In this document: piece after piece, positions 54,688 through 63,576 of the stretch | Layout: each line of letters starts with the position of its first letter | Numbering within the stretch: position 1 is the first letter of the stretch | Source: Caulifigura coniformis | Lineage (GTDB): Bacteria > Planctomycetota > Planctomycetia > Planctomycetales > Planctomycetaceae | Reading direction: 5' to 3' | Length of the DNA stretch: 64,000 bases | NCBI RefSeq assembly: GCF_007745175.1 | Contig: NZ_CP036271.1 | Coordinates: 4,414,314-4,478,313 of the forward strand | Program-made: the position numbers and the translations under genes | The notes under the pieces: model-generated | Told to the model about the DNA's origin: nothing | Seen by the model: only the letters and a program-made list of their open reading frames with translations | Databases searched by the model: none

Positions 54688-56355
54688 TTAGCCTCGGAGG
54701 CGGCGCTGGATTTCGGGCGTGACTTCCTTCACCGGGATGCGGACCTGTTCGAGCGAGTCGCGGTCGCGGAGGGTGACGGTGCCGTCCTTGGCCGTGTCGC
54801 CGTCGACGGTGATGCACCAGGGGGTGCCGATTTCGTCCTGGCGGCGGTAGCGTTTGCCGATGGCGGCCTGTTCGTCGTAGGTCGTCGCGATGCCGGCCGA
54901 GCGGAGGTCGCGATAGATTTCCTTTGCCGCTTCGGGGTGGCCGTCTTTCTTGAGGAGCGGGAAGACGGCGACCTTGATGGGGGCGAGGCGTGGATGGAAC
55001 TTCATGACGACGCGGGTCTGCATCTGACCCTTGTCGTCGGGGGCTTCGTCTTCGTGGTAGGCCTCGCAGAGGAAGGCGAGCGTGCCGCGGTCGGCTCCGG
55101 CGGAGGGTTCGACGACGTGGGGCGTGAAGCGTTCGCGGGTGGCGTCGTCGAAGTAGGTGAGGTCTTTGCCGGAGCCGCGGTGGCGGGGGTTGCCATCCGC
55201 GTCTTTTTCGACGACGAGCTGGCCGTTCTCGTTTTTGAGCTTCCCTTCCATGTGGGAGCGGAGGTCGAAATCGCCGCGGTGGGCGATGCCTTCGAGTTCG
55301 CCGTATTCGCCTTCATCGAGGAACGGGAAGGCGTATTCGATATCGGCCGTGCCGCAGGAATAGTGGGAGAGTTCGTCGGCCGCGTGTTCGCGGAGGATGA
55401 GTTTATCGGACTTGATGCCGAGGCTCGTGTACCAGGCGTAGCGGCGGTTGCGCCAGTAGGTGTACCAGGCCTGCGATTCGGCGGGATGGCAGAAGAACTC
55501 GATTTCCATCTGCTCGAACTCACGGGAGCGGAAGGTGAAGTTCCGCGGGGTGATTTCGTTGCGGAAGGACTTGCCGACCTGGCAGATGCCGAAGGGGACT
55601 TTGACGCGGGTGGAATCGCAGACGTTCTTGAAGTTGACGAAGATGCCCTGGGCCGTTTCGGGGCGGAGGTAGGCGGTGTCGTCGGCGGTGCCGAGCGCGC
55701 CGATGATGGTTTTGAACATCAGGTTGAAATCGCGGGGCTCGGTGAGCGTGCCGGGGGCGGTGGCGTCCGGGGCGAGGACGTTGACGTAGTCGCTCTGCGA
55801 GATGGTGACGAAGCTGGTGGGATCGGACTGCCACTGCAGCTTGTCGGCGTCTTTCGAACGCATCTCGAAGATCTTGAGGGCCCGCTGGGTGAGGGCGGCT
55901 TCGAGCTCGTCGCCATCGGCGACGGCGGTGATGAAGAGCTTGCGCTTCGTTTTCGTTTCGGCTCCCGGATCTTTCACCTGGCCTTCGATCCAGCGGCCTT
56001 TGATGTGGTCGAAGCGGTAGCGTTTTTTGGCTTCGCGGCAGTCGACCATTTTGTCGACGAAGAGGTCGAAGTGTCCGGAGCACTTCCAGACCTGGGGGTG
56101 CATGATGATGGAGGTTTCGACGCCGACCATCGAGAAGGCCTGGGGGGCTCCTTCGGGGGCATCGAGGGGATCGTGGCGGGAGACCATGTCGTCGTACCAG
56201 GCGTTGCGGACGTTCCGCTTGAGCTCGGTGCCGAGGGGGCCGTAGTCCCAGAAGCCGTTGAGGCCGCCGTAGATCTCGGAGTTCTGGAAGATGAACCCGC
56301 GCCGTTTACAGAGGGCGACGATCTTGTCCATCAAACCGGAGCGAGGGGCGGCCAT
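54688..56355 (-). CDS. glyS: Glycyl-tRNA synthetase, single-chain alpha2 type
   Basis: The 555-residue enzyme charges tRNA-Gly. It is the homodimeric type found in eukaryotes, archaea and some bacteria: LCKRRGFIFQNSEIYGGLNG opening, WDYGPLGTELKRNVR, motif 2 GKSFRNEITPRNFTFRSREF, EQMEIEFFCHP and the C-terminal anticodon-binding part with LAPIKVAVFPLLKKDG. It is not the bacterial GlyQ/GlyS alpha2beta2 form. Codon use here is more G-ending than in genes left of the islet. The start MAAPRSGLMDKIVAL at 56355 is followed by a second ATG 8 codons on. The gene is flanked by the islet on its 3' side. Confidence 0.95.
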   Translation of the reverse strand: MAAPRSGLMDKIVALCKRRGFIFQNSEIYGGLNGFWDYGPLGTELKRNVRNAWYDDMVSRHDPLDAPEGAPQAFSMVGVETSIIMHPQVWKCSGHFDLFVDKMVDCREAKKRYRFDHIKGRWIEGQVKDPGAETKTKRKLFITAVADGDELEAALTQRALKIFEMRSKDADKLQWQSDPTSFVTISQSDYVNVLAPDATAPGTLTEPRDFNLMFKTIIGALGTADDTAYLRPETAQGIFVNFKNVCDSTRVKVPFGICQVGKSFRNEITPRNFTFRSREFEQMEIEFFCHPAESQAWYTYWRNRRYAWYTSLGIKSDKLILREHAADELSHYSCGTADIEYAFPFLDEGEYGELEGIAHRGDFDLRSHMEGKLKNENGQLVVEKDADGNPRHRGSGKDLTYFDDATRERFTPHVVEPSAGADRGTLAFLCEAYHEDEAPDDKGQMQTRVVMKFHPRLAPIKVAVFPLLKKDGHPEAAKEIYRDLRSAGIATTYDEQAAIGKRYRRQDEIGTPWCITVDGDTAKDGTVTLRDRDSLEQVRIPVKEVTPEIQRRLRG

Positions 56356-56517
56356 GAGCGAATCAGTCCTGTCGAGCGAAAACCGGCCGCGAGCGGCCGG
56401 GCTAAATGGGTTTGGAATGGGGCATGTTAGAGGAAAGCGGGGGGAGGCTGAAGGAGAGACGTCGCGCGTGTGGCGGGGGTTCGGGGCATCAGGCGGCGGG
56501 CCCGCCGGGGAGGGAGG

Positions 56518-58299
56518 TCAGGCCCCGGGGTCGATGGACTTGCGGGGGTCGACAAAGAGGGCGCAGAGGCCGGCGATGGCGTAGGTGGCGGCGCAGACCA
56601 GGAAGGGGCCGGTCCATGATCCGGACTGCTTGAGGACGCTGGCGAGAATGAGGGGCGAGAGGGCGGAGCCGATGTTGCCCCACATGTTGCCCCAGCCGAG
56701 GGTGGAGGCGATGAAGCGGCCTCCGATGTCCTGATTGAAGGCCCAGGTGGCAGGGGAGGCGAAATCGGCAGCGATGGCGACGAGGGAGAGAAGCGCCAGC
56801 GCGATCGGGAGGGAGGGCTCGAGGAGGAGGCCGAGGAATGCGGCCGTACCGAGCAGGCGGCTGCCGACGAGAGGAATGACGCGGCCGAGGCGGAGGCCGA
56901 AACGTTTCACGCAGCGATCGGTGGCGATGCCTCCGACGAACATTCCTCCCCAGCCGCACCAGAGGGGGACGGAGGCGTAGAAACTGCGGTCTGCGAAGGA
57001 GAGGTGGTGGGCTTCCTGGAGGTAGCGAGGGAGCTGGAGGACGAGGAATGTCCAGGCGATGTTGCCGAAAAACTGGCTGCCGCTCAGGAGCCAGAGGGTC
57101 GTGCTTCTGAGCATCGCCTGGAGGGGGAGCGGAGGACGCGCCTGCGAGGCGTCGACCTGCATTTGCGGCGGGCGTCCGGCTTCGATTTCGGCAAGTTCTT
57201 CCCGGGAGATGCGGGGATGCCGGGCTGGCGAATCGCGGACGACGATCCAGTAGAGGGCGGCGATGAGGATTCCGGCGAGGCCGTAGACCAGCATGACGGG
57301 CCGCCAGCCGGCGGAATAAAGCGGGCGGATGCAGCCAGGAAATGCGGCTTCGAGGATGAGCCGGTTGGCGCGGGCATTATTCGAGATCGTTGACGTTGCC
57401 AGGAGATCGACCGCTTCACGTTCGACCGGGAGCGCCTGCAGGTCCTCAACGGTCGCGATTGGTGTTCCGTTCAATCGTCGATTCAAAAGGTCTCTCAGAC
57501 GAGTCACCAGTTGAAGGGAAAGCGAGCCCGCGGAAGTCGCTCCAACTTTGGGAGCAACACCGAAGTCTTGGGGGGCCATCCCCATTGCGGTTTTATAGCT
57601 TCCTCTCACCGTCACGAAATTCGAACTGGCTTCGTCGATCAGATCCCAATCCGGTGTGCGGAACGATTCCGTGAGAGAGCTGGCAATTTTCCAGCGTGCA
57701 TTCTGGTCGTCGGTCAGGCCCGGGTAAGGCTCGAAGGCATGTCCTCGGAACTGGATCTGACGCGCAAGATGAATAGGTGCGACAATGTCACTGGAGTCTA
57801 AGTCGGGATTGTCTTTTGCTGCGAGTGACATCACGAGGACTGCCGTCAGCAGCGGCGCGATGCCGCCGCCGATGCGGCCGCCGACTGCAATGAGGCCGGA
57901 GGCGGTTCCCCTGCTCTTCAGCGGGACCCAGCGGCCGACGATTGCGGCGCACGTCGGATAGGCTCCGGCCTGGGCGAGACCGATGCCGAGGCGAACGGCG
58001 ATGAGCATGGCGAAGCCGTTCATCCAGCCCATGAGGGCGGTGCCGAGGGACCAGAGGAGGATGTAGACGGTGAGCATCCGCCGGGGGCCGTAGCGGTCGG
58101 TCAGGAGGCCTGAGGGGACCTGAAAGAGCGCGTAGGACCAGAAGAACGCCGAAAGTCCCCAACTCATCTGGTCCTCGGTCAGGCCGAGGTCGAGCTTGAT
58201 GAGCCGCTCCGTGTAGGAGAGGACGAAGCGATCGAGATAGAGGAGGACGGAGGTGAGGAACGCGAGGAAGACGACACGATGTCGAATGCGCTGCTGCAT
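56518..58299 (-). CDS. MFS transporter (ACS-like) with large extracytoplasmic insert
   Basis: The 593-residue protein has 12 hydrophobic helices of the anion:cation-symporter type: LYLDRFVLSYTERL in helix 1, LLTDRYGPRRML as loop 2-3 signature, and GIATDRCVKRFGLRL as its repeat in the second half. Between helix 5 (GGIAPLLTAVLVMSL) and helix 6 (MLVYGLAGILIAALYWIVV) a soluble segment of about 165 residues (161-328, DNA 57315-57819) replaces the usual short periplasmic loop. This segment includes LQLVTRLRDLLNRR and PIATVEDLQALPVE and is less GC-rich than the rest. Typical MFS proteins are 400-450 residues. The substrate is unknown. A heptamer array lies directly before the start. Confidence 0.87.
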   Translation of the reverse strand: MQQRIRHRVVFLAFLTSVLLYLDRFVLSYTERLIKLDLGLTEDQMSWGLSAFFWSYALFQVPSGLLTDRYGPRRMLTVYILLWSLGTALMGWMNGFAMLIAVRLGIGLAQAGAYPTCAAIVGRWVPLKSRGTASGLIAVGGRIGGGIAPLLTAVLVMSLAAKDNPDLDSSDIVAPIHLARQIQFRGHAFEPYPGLTDDQNARWKIASSLTESFRTPDWDLIDEASSNFVTVRGSYKTAMGMAPQDFGVAPKVGATSAGSLSLQLVTRLRDLLNRRLNGTPIATVEDLQALPVEREAVDLLATSTISNNARANRLILEAAFPGCIRPLYSAGWRPVMLVYGLAGILIAALYWIVVRDSPARHPRISREELAEIEAGRPPQMQVDASQARPPLPLQAMLRSTTLWLLSGSQFFGNIAWTFLVLQLPRYLQEAHHLSFADRSFYASVPLWCGWGGMFVGGIATDRCVKRFGLRLGRVIPLVGSRLLGTAAFLGLLLEPSLPIALALLSLVAIAADFASPATWAFNQDIGGRFIASTLGWGNMWGNIGSALSPLILASVLKQSGSWTGPFLVCAATYAIAGLCALFVDPRKSIDPGA

Positions 58300-58315
58300 T
58301 CGGCGGCTCCGCCTG

Positions 58316-58345
58316 AGGATTCAGGATTCAGGGATCAGGATTCAG
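58316..58345 (-). repeat. CTGAATC heptamer array, copy 1 (upstream of MFS gene)
   Basis: On the minus strand the 30 bp read as consecutive CTGAATC/CTGATCC units. It is 28/30 identical to 63478-63507. It lies 17 bp before the MFS start codon, inside the expected leader. Confidence 0.65.
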
Positions 58346-58422
58346 AGCCCCCGAGCGCGGGGCGGCTGATTCAGTGGCAGAATCGTTCTTCGTCGTGGGG
58401 TGTTCGGGAAGGGAGTCGAAGG

Positions 58423-58498
58423 CCCCTCATCCGGCCTTCGGCCACCTTCTCCCCGGGGCGGGATGCTCGAGGATGTCGAGCGTCGGTCGGGGAGAAGG
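58423..58498. repeat. Dispersed CCTTCTCCCC element with nested hairpins, copy 2
   Basis: 58423-58454 matches the reverse complement of 29645-29675. The extended copy adds a hairpin: CCTTCTCCCC (58445-58454) pairs with GGGGAGAAGG (58489-58498), and GCTCGA/TCGAGC lies inside. Intergenic, between the MFS and apgM genes. Confidence 0.6.
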
Positions 58499-58522
58499 GA
58501 GCGGGGAGAGGCCGTACGTCGT

Positions 58523-59731
58523 TCAGGCGCCGTACTTTTCGAGGCGTCCGGCATGGGCGAGGGCGAGGAGCATGAGGTGCTTCGCCTCGAAGTTGCCGAG
58601 CGAGCCGGTGCGGCAGGCGGCTTCGCCGAACTTGTCCGCCTTGTCGAACCGGGCGAGATCGGACGCGAGCAGCGTCGGAACCGGGTGCCAGCTATGGGCC
58701 TGCATCTTGGCGGGCGTGCTGTGGTCGCCGGTGACGATGAGGACGTCGGGCTTGAGGGCCGTGATCCGCGGGATCACAGCATCCAGGTCCTCGATCATCT
58801 TCGCCTTCTTGTTGAAGTCGCCATCTTCGCCGCACTTGTCGGTGTACTTGAAGTGCATGAAGAAGAAGTCGTAGTCGTTCCAGGCAGCCTCGAGGCGGGT
58901 GCACTGGTCGGCGAGGGTCTGGCCGGCGTCGAGGATGTCCATGGCGACAAGGCGTGCCAGGCCGCGGTACATCGGGTAGACGGCGATGGCGCCGGCCTTC
59001 GTGCCGTAGACTTCCTGGAACGTGGGGATCGTCGGCTTCTTGTCGATGCCGCGGAGCGTGAGGAAGTTGGCCGGTGCGTCGTTCTTCAGGATCTCACGAG
59101 CCTGTTTGAGGAACGAGCTGGCGGCTTCGGCAGTCTTCTTCGACGCAGCGTCCTTTCCGACGGGGTCGAGCGGCGCGACCCCGGTCTTCTGCGGGTCGGT
59201 GTCATCGACGTTGCCGCCGAGGCCTTCACCGCGGAGGACGATGACGAGGCGGTATTCCTTCACGTGCCGGACGAAGACTTCGACGCCGGGGACCTTGATC
59301 TTGTTGAGCTTCTCGCAGAGCGGCGCGGCCCGATCGGAATCGATGCGGCCGGCGCGGCGGTCTGTGATATTGCCGGCGGCATCGAGCGTGCAGAAGTTGC
59401 CGCGGATGGCGACGTCGTTGGGGCCGAGGTCAAAGTCGATGCCGAGGGCCTCCAGCACGCCGCGACCGATCTGGTACTTGAGCGGGTCGTAGCCGAAGAG
59501 CCCGAGGTGGCCAGGGCCGCTGCCGGGGGTGATGCCGGGGAGCACGGGCGTCGAAAGGCCGAGCGAGCTGCGGGCGGCGAGCTTGTCGAGGTTGGGAGTC
59601 TTCGCAGTTTCGAGTTCAGTTTTCCCGCCCGGTTCGAGCGGCAGGCCGCCGAGCCCGTCGGCGACGAGCATGACGATCTTCGAACCGTTGGACTTCTGAA
59701 GCTGGCGTGTGAGTTCGTGGATATCTGACAT
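58523..59731 (-). CDS. apgM: 2,3-bisphosphoglycerate-independent phosphoglycerate mutase, archaeal type
   Basis: The 402-residue metalloenzyme interconverts 3- and 2-phosphoglycerate in glycolysis and gluconeogenesis. Family landmarks are KIVMLVADGLGGLPL with the metal-binding Asp, the GLSTPVLPGITPGSGPGHLG nucleophile region, IGRGVLEALG, FHMHFKYTDK-like FFFMHFKYTDKCGEDGD and VTGDHSTPAKM. The alkaline-phosphatase superfamily fold and length match ApgM rather than GpmI (about 510 residues). The start ATG 59731 fits the MSDIHELTRQLQ opening. No other glycolytic gene is adjacent. Confidence 0.92.
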   Translation of the reverse strand: MSDIHELTRQLQKSNGSKIVMLVADGLGGLPLEPGGKTELETAKTPNLDKLAARSSLGLSTPVLPGITPGSGPGHLGLFGYDPLKYQIGRGVLEALGIDFDLGPNDVAIRGNFCTLDAAGNITDRRAGRIDSDRAAPLCEKLNKIKVPGVEVFVRHVKEYRLVIVLRGEGLGGNVDDTDPQKTGVAPLDPVGKDAASKKTAEAASSFLKQAREILKNDAPANFLTLRGIDKKPTIPTFQEVYGTKAGAIAVYPMYRGLARLVAMDILDAGQTLADQCTRLEAAWNDYDFFFMHFKYTDKCGEDGDFNKKAKMIEDLDAVIPRITALKPDVLIVTGDHSTPAKMQAHSWHPVPTLLASDLARFDKADKFGEAACRTGSLGNFEAKHLMLLALAHAGRLEKYGA

Positions 59732-59796
59732 GGTCGAATGGGAGAGAGTTCAAGTTTGCCGAAGCAGTCGGCGAGTCGGAAAATCTGCGGCGACGA

Positions 59797-61068
59797 TCAA
59801 TAAGTGACCGTGCTGTTGGGCCGGGCTTCTTTGAATTTGTCGATGGCCCCGTCGGTCACCTCGGTGTTGCTGATATCGATCGACTTCAGCTTCGGCGCCT
59901 TGGAGAGTGCGACGAGGCCGTCGTTATCGATGCGTGTCTGCTTGATGTTCAGCGATTCGAGCGACGGCAGGGCGGCGAGTTTGGCCAGGCCTTCGGAAGT
60001 CAGGCGACTGCACTGCTCAAGGCTCAGGTCTCGCAGCTTCGCCAGCCCGAGAAGCTGCGGGATGTCATCGTCCCGAATCAGGGCGGCCCACATTTCGAGC
60101 GTTTCGAGGTTTTTGAGTTCCGCGATGGTCGGCATGCCATCGGAGCCGAAGGGCGTCTCGCTGACGTCGAGGTAGACGAGTGTGTCTTTCGAGCCGAGAA
60201 CGTGTTTCAGGCCTGTGCCGTCGATCGAGGTTCCGCGTAGGCGCAGATCGCGGAGCTTCTTCATGCCGGCCAGCGATTCGAGGCCCTTGTCATCGATGTG
60301 AGTCCGCATGAGATTGAGCTTTGTCAGATCGGTCATGCCGGCGAGGTGCACCATGCCGTCGCTGGTGACGGCGTTGGCGTCTTCGATCTCCAGGGTCCGG
60401 AGCTTCAGGTTTGCCAGGTGCTTCACGCCGGCATCGGTAAGCTCGAAGTTGCGGAGCTTGAGGTCGACCAGCGTCGAGATCTTGCCAACTTCCGCGAGTC
60501 CTGCGTCGGTGATCTGCGTGCAACCGCGGAGGTCGAGCGCCCGGAGGCCTTTCAGTTCGGCGACATATGGCATTCCCGCGTCGGTGATGCGGGAATAGAG
60601 CAGCAGGAGCTGCTCAAGGTTGGTCAGTGTTTTGAGCTGGCCGAGGCCCTCGTCGCTGACGGCCGTACACTTGCGGAGGCCGAGGACCCTGAGCTGGGGG
60701 ACGATGCCGGCCAGTGTTCCGAGGCCCGAGTTCGTGACCTCGCTGTTTTCCAGGCTGAGGTACGTCAGTGAGGGGAGGCCTTTGAAGAGTTCGAGTTGCG
60801 CATCGCTCAGGGCCGCCTCCTTGCAGTCGGCCCGTTCGACGTTTCCTGCCGCGTTGCGGGTGAGAATGACTTTCGCCTTCTCGAGCTCTGCGATCGCTGC
60901 GGGATCGTCCGGCTTCGCGGGAGGGGTCGCCGGGGGCTGCGTCGTCGCGGGTGCGGGCGCTGCCGTGGTCGTTGTCGCCGGGGCCTTGGGTTCAGGGGTC
61001 GGCTTGTTGCATCCGGTGGCCAGTACCAGGCCTCCGGAGATGCACAAGAGCGTGAATCGCTGGAGCAT
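59797..61068 (-). CDS. Leucine-rich-repeat lipoprotein
   Basis: The 423-residue protein has a lipobox VLATGC with Cys20 as lipidation site, then an Ala/Pro/Thr-rich linker to about residue 55. From residue 80 on it consists of LRR units of about 24 residues of the ribonuclease-inhibitor/cysteine-containing type: LTYLSLENSEVTNSGLGTL, LRALDLRGCTQITDAGL, LTKLNLMRTHIDDKGLESL and LESLNIKQTRIDNDGLVAL. It is probably anchored to a membrane and acts as a binding scaffold. Ligand unknown. GG-rich sequence precedes the start; 65 bp separate it from apgM on the same strand. Confidence 0.9.
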   Translation of the reverse strand: MLQRFTLLCISGGLVLATGCNKPTPEPKAPATTTTAAPAPATTQPPATPPAKPDDPAAIAELEKAKVILTRNAAGNVERADCKEAALSDAQLELFKGLPSLTYLSLENSEVTNSGLGTLAGIVPQLRVLGLRKCTAVSDEGLGQLKTLTNLEQLLLLYSRITDAGMPYVAELKGLRALDLRGCTQITDAGLAEVGKISTLVDLKLRNFELTDAGVKHLANLKLRTLEIEDANAVTSDGMVHLAGMTDLTKLNLMRTHIDDKGLESLAGMKKLRDLRLRGTSIDGTGLKHVLGSKDTLVYLDVSETPFGSDGMPTIAELKNLETLEMWAALIRDDDIPQLLGLAKLRDLSLEQCSRLTSEGLAKLAALPSLESLNIKQTRIDNDGLVALSKAPKLKSIDISNTEVTDGAIDKFKEARPNSTVTY

Positions 61069-61303
61069 TTTGGAACGCGGGGCTCAGTGAGAACGAACGA
61101 GACTGCGCGAGTGCATCGACGCACTGCGCGAGTGCTGCCGATGCTAACAGAACATGGGGGGAACTGAAGCGAGGAGGACGACCGATCGCCTGCTGCGACG
61201 ACGGGTCGAGGAACCATCGTTCATTTTTCGAGTGATGTTCCGACGGAGAACCCGCCTATGGAGCGATGACGAGAACTGACCGCAAGTCCCGAGGTGAGGT
61301 TCC

Positions 61304-62770
61304 ATGTACTCACGACGATCGTTTCTGAAAACGACAGTTGGAACGGCGGGTTGCGTGGCGGCTGGCCGCCATCTTCGCAGCGAGGAAGCGGAAGTTGACG
61401 TCAACGACGTGCAATCACAGTTGAACGCCACGCGGGTGCTGGATGTCCAGAGGCCCACATCGGTCGCGGAACTGCAGAGTCTCATTCGGCGTGTCAAACG
61501 GAAGGACGCGGCGCTGGCTGTCTGCGGCGGGCGGCATGCGATGGGAGGTCAGCAGTTCCTTACGGGCGCCACGCTGATCGACACGACGGGGATGTGCCGC
61601 GTCGTCCGGCTGGATCGAACCAGGGGAACGGTGGAGGTCGAGGCCGGGATGCAGTGGCCGGCGCTCATCGAGCAGCTGACGCGTGACCAGGCGGGCGAGG
61701 AAATGTTGTGGACGATCCGTGACAAGCAATCGGGTGTCGACAATGTCTGTCTGGGTGGCTCGCTGGCGTCGAACATCCACGGTCGCGGGCTCAAGTTCGC
61801 GCCGATGGTCGAGACGATTGAATCGTTCGTGCTCATCGATGCCGGGGGAGAGGCGCGGACATGCAGCCGGAGCGAGAACGCAGAGCTGTTTTCGCTGGCG
61901 ATCGGGGGTTATGGGCTGTTCGGCATCGTCGCGACTGTCACCCTGCGGCTGACGCCACGATTCAAGGTGGAACGCGTGGTTGACGTCATTCCCGTCCGCG
62001 ATCTGCTCGACCGTGTCCAGGGACGCATTGACGAGGGGTTCGTCTTTGGCGACTGCCAGTACGCGACTGATTTCCGCGGGCCGGCCGAGGGTCACGAGGG
62101 GGTGTTCGCGTGCTACCGGCCAGTCACGACGGACCGCGACGCGACGCCCGCGATCGAGCTCCCGAAATCGAAGTGGGCGGAGTTGTACCGCCTCGCGCGG
62201 ACGGACCGGACGAAGGCATTTGAAACATACGCGAACTACTACCGGTCAACGAACGGGCAGATCTACTGGTCGGACCGGCATCAGCTCTCCGGCAACTTCC
62301 AGTCGTATCGGGACGGATGGGATACGAAGGCGAGCACTGACATGATCACGGAACTGTACGTGCCGCCCCGTAACTTCCTGGCGTTTCTGGCGGCGATGCG
62401 ACGGGATTTCGTCGAGCACCAGTGTGACCTGACGTATGGCACGATCCGGTTGATCGAGCCGGATGGGGAGACGTTCCTGCGGTGGGCGACCGAGCGGCTG
62501 GTGTGCATCATCTGCAACCTGCACGTCCAACACACGGCGGAAGGAGAGGCGAAAGCTGCCAAGGATTTCCGACGGCTGATCGACCGGGCGATCGAATTCG
62601 GAGGGCGGTATTACCTGACGTATCACCGGTGGGCGACGCGGACGCAGGTGGAGGCGTGCTACCCCCAATTTGTGGAGTTCTTAAAGCTGAAGCGGAAGTA
62701 CGATCCGTCAGAGCGGTTCCAGAGCAACTGGTACCGGCACTACCGGCGGATGTTCGAGGATCGGGTTTGA
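61304..62770 (+). CDS. Tat-exported FAD-binding oxidoreductase (FAD_binding_4/VAO type)
   Basis: The 488-residue protein has a clear Tat signal (YSRRSFLKTTVGTAGC) and a VAO-type FAD domain: RPTSVAELQSLIRRVKRK, LAVCGGRHAMGGQQFLTGA, EVEAGMQWPALIEQL, VCLGGSLASNIHGRGLKF and GGYGLFGIVATVTLRL. The C-terminal part resembles the alcohol oxidase/aldonolactone oxidase cap. It would oxidise a sugar, alditol or lactone in the periplasm; the FAD is presumably inserted before export. GAGGTGAGG precedes the ATG. The 235-bp gap to the divergent LRR gene should hold its promoter. It has a hairpin after its stop. Confidence 0.88.
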   Translation: MYSRRSFLKTTVGTAGCVAAGRHLRSEEAEVDVNDVQSQLNATRVLDVQRPTSVAELQSLIRRVKRKDAALAVCGGRHAMGGQQFLTGATLIDTTGMCRVVRLDRTRGTVEVEAGMQWPALIEQLTRDQAGEEMLWTIRDKQSGVDNVCLGGSLASNIHGRGLKFAPMVETIESFVLIDAGGEARTCSRSENAELFSLAIGGYGLFGIVATVTLRLTPRFKVERVVDVIPVRDLLDRVQGRIDEGFVFGDCQYATDFRGPAEGHEGVFACYRPVTTDRDATPAIELPKSKWAELYRLARTDRTKAFETYANYYRSTNGQIYWSDRHQLSGNFQSYRDGWDTKASTDMITELYVPPRNFLAFLAAMRRDFVEHQCDLTYGTIRLIEPDGETFLRWATERLVCIICNLHVQHTAEGEAKAAKDFRRLIDRAIEFGGRYYLTYHRWATRTQVEACYPQFVEFLKLKRKYDPSERFQSNWYRHYRRMFEDRV

Positions 62771-62818
62771 GGGAGCGGAGAGAGCCGGTCCTTCCGGGTG
62801 ACCTTGCGGTCGGCCTGG

Positions 62819-62844
62819 GTGTCACGGTCGGGAGACCGTGACAC
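62819..62844. repeat. CACGG-class hairpin 1 downstream of FAD oxidoreductase
   Basis: An 11-bp perfect inverted repeat (GTGTCACGGTC and its complement) with a GGGA loop, lacking a T-tract. It is a possible transcript-end structure after the oxidoreductase gene. Confidence 0.6.
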
Positions 62845-62871
62845 AGCGAAGCCTGTGTTTTCCACGGTTGC

Positions 62872-62890
62872 ACGGCTCACAGAGCCGTGG
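62872..62890. repeat. CACGG-class hairpin 2
   Basis: CACGGCTC (62872-62879) pairs with GAGCCGTG (62883-62890) around ACA. It follows hairpin 1 and precedes a CTAG-centred repeat copy. Confidence 0.5.
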
Positions 62891-62906
62891 CACGCGATTC
62901 GTCATC

Positions 62907-62931
62907 CGGCGGCTAGCTCCGACCGCTCACG
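62907..62931 (+). repeat. CTAG-centred dispersed repeat copy (GCGGCTAGCTCC)
   Basis: A 25-bp relative of 54643-54669 and 63577-63602, with the shared CCGGCGGCTAGC core and the CCGCTCAC end. Intergenic. Confidence 0.6.
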
Positions 62932-62986
62932 GATGCGTTCAGCGTGCGCGGGGCAGATGAGGCCGCCTGACGGCGGGGCCTCTCTT

Positions 62987-63472
62987 TCAGCTCTCGGCGC
63001 GGGTAATGACGGGGAAGTTGTGGCGTTCGCCGCGGCCCTTGAGAGGGTAGTCCTTGCGGAGCGGGAACGCTGTGAACTCGTCCGGCATGAGGATGCGGCG
63101 GAGGTCGGGATGGCCTTCAAACTTGATCCCGAACATGTCGAACACTTCCCGCTCCATCCAGTCGGCCCCTTTCCAGAGGGAGTAGACCGACGGAAGTGCG
63201 GGATCAGGATCGTTGACGAACGTCTTCAGGATGACCCGCTCGCCGGTGGTCGTATTCAGGAGGCAGTAGACCACGCCGAACCGATCGGTCGCGCCTTCGT
63301 ACTCGAGATAATCGACGGCGGTGACGTCGACGAGCATGTCGAATCCGAATTCCGTCTTCAGGGCCGAGGCGGCCTCGGAGAGTTTCGCTGCCGGGACGAT
63401 GGCGCGGCGGTTATCGCGAAATTCGCTGGTCGAGCCGTTGAAGCGGGCAACGAAGGCGGCGGTGTCGAGCAT
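62987..63472 (-). CDS. nuoC: NADH-quinone oxidoreductase subunit C
   Basis: The 161-residue protein is the 30-kDa hydrophilic arm subunit of complex [61 protein letters not shown] and the signature [10 protein letters not shown]. It is not fused to NuoD, which should lie elsewhere because the 3' side is non-coding. The nuoB gene is 129 bp upstream on the same strand, in the order nuoB-nuoC as in most nuo clusters. A CTGAATC heptamer array lies 5 bp before the ATG. Confidence 0.94.
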   Translation of the reverse strand: MLDTAAFVARFNGSTSEFRDNRRAIVPAAKLSEAASALKTEFGFDMLVDVTAVDYLEYEGATDRFGVVYCLLNTTTGERVILKTFVNDPDPALPSVYSLWKGADWMEREVFDMFGIKFEGHPDLRRILMPDEFTAFPLRKDYPLKGRGERHNFPVITRAES

Positions 63473-63477
63473 TGTGA

Positions 63478-63507
63478 AGGATTCAGGATTCAGGGGTCAG
63501 GATCCAG
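63478..63507 (-). repeat. CTGAATC heptamer array, copy 2 (upstream of nuoC)
   Basis: 28/30 identical to 58316-58345, again directly before the start codon of a minus-strand gene. Confidence 0.65.
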
Positions 63508-63576
63508 GGACGAGAGGAGCGGGTGCTCGTCGTTCCACTTCAATCCTCATCGCGAGCAATTCGCAGGTCGTGGCTG

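Noticed and set aside
54937-56430. 497-residue plus-strand frame over glyS
   Set aside because: Gly/Val/Asp/Glu-rich shadow of the synthetase; no domain.
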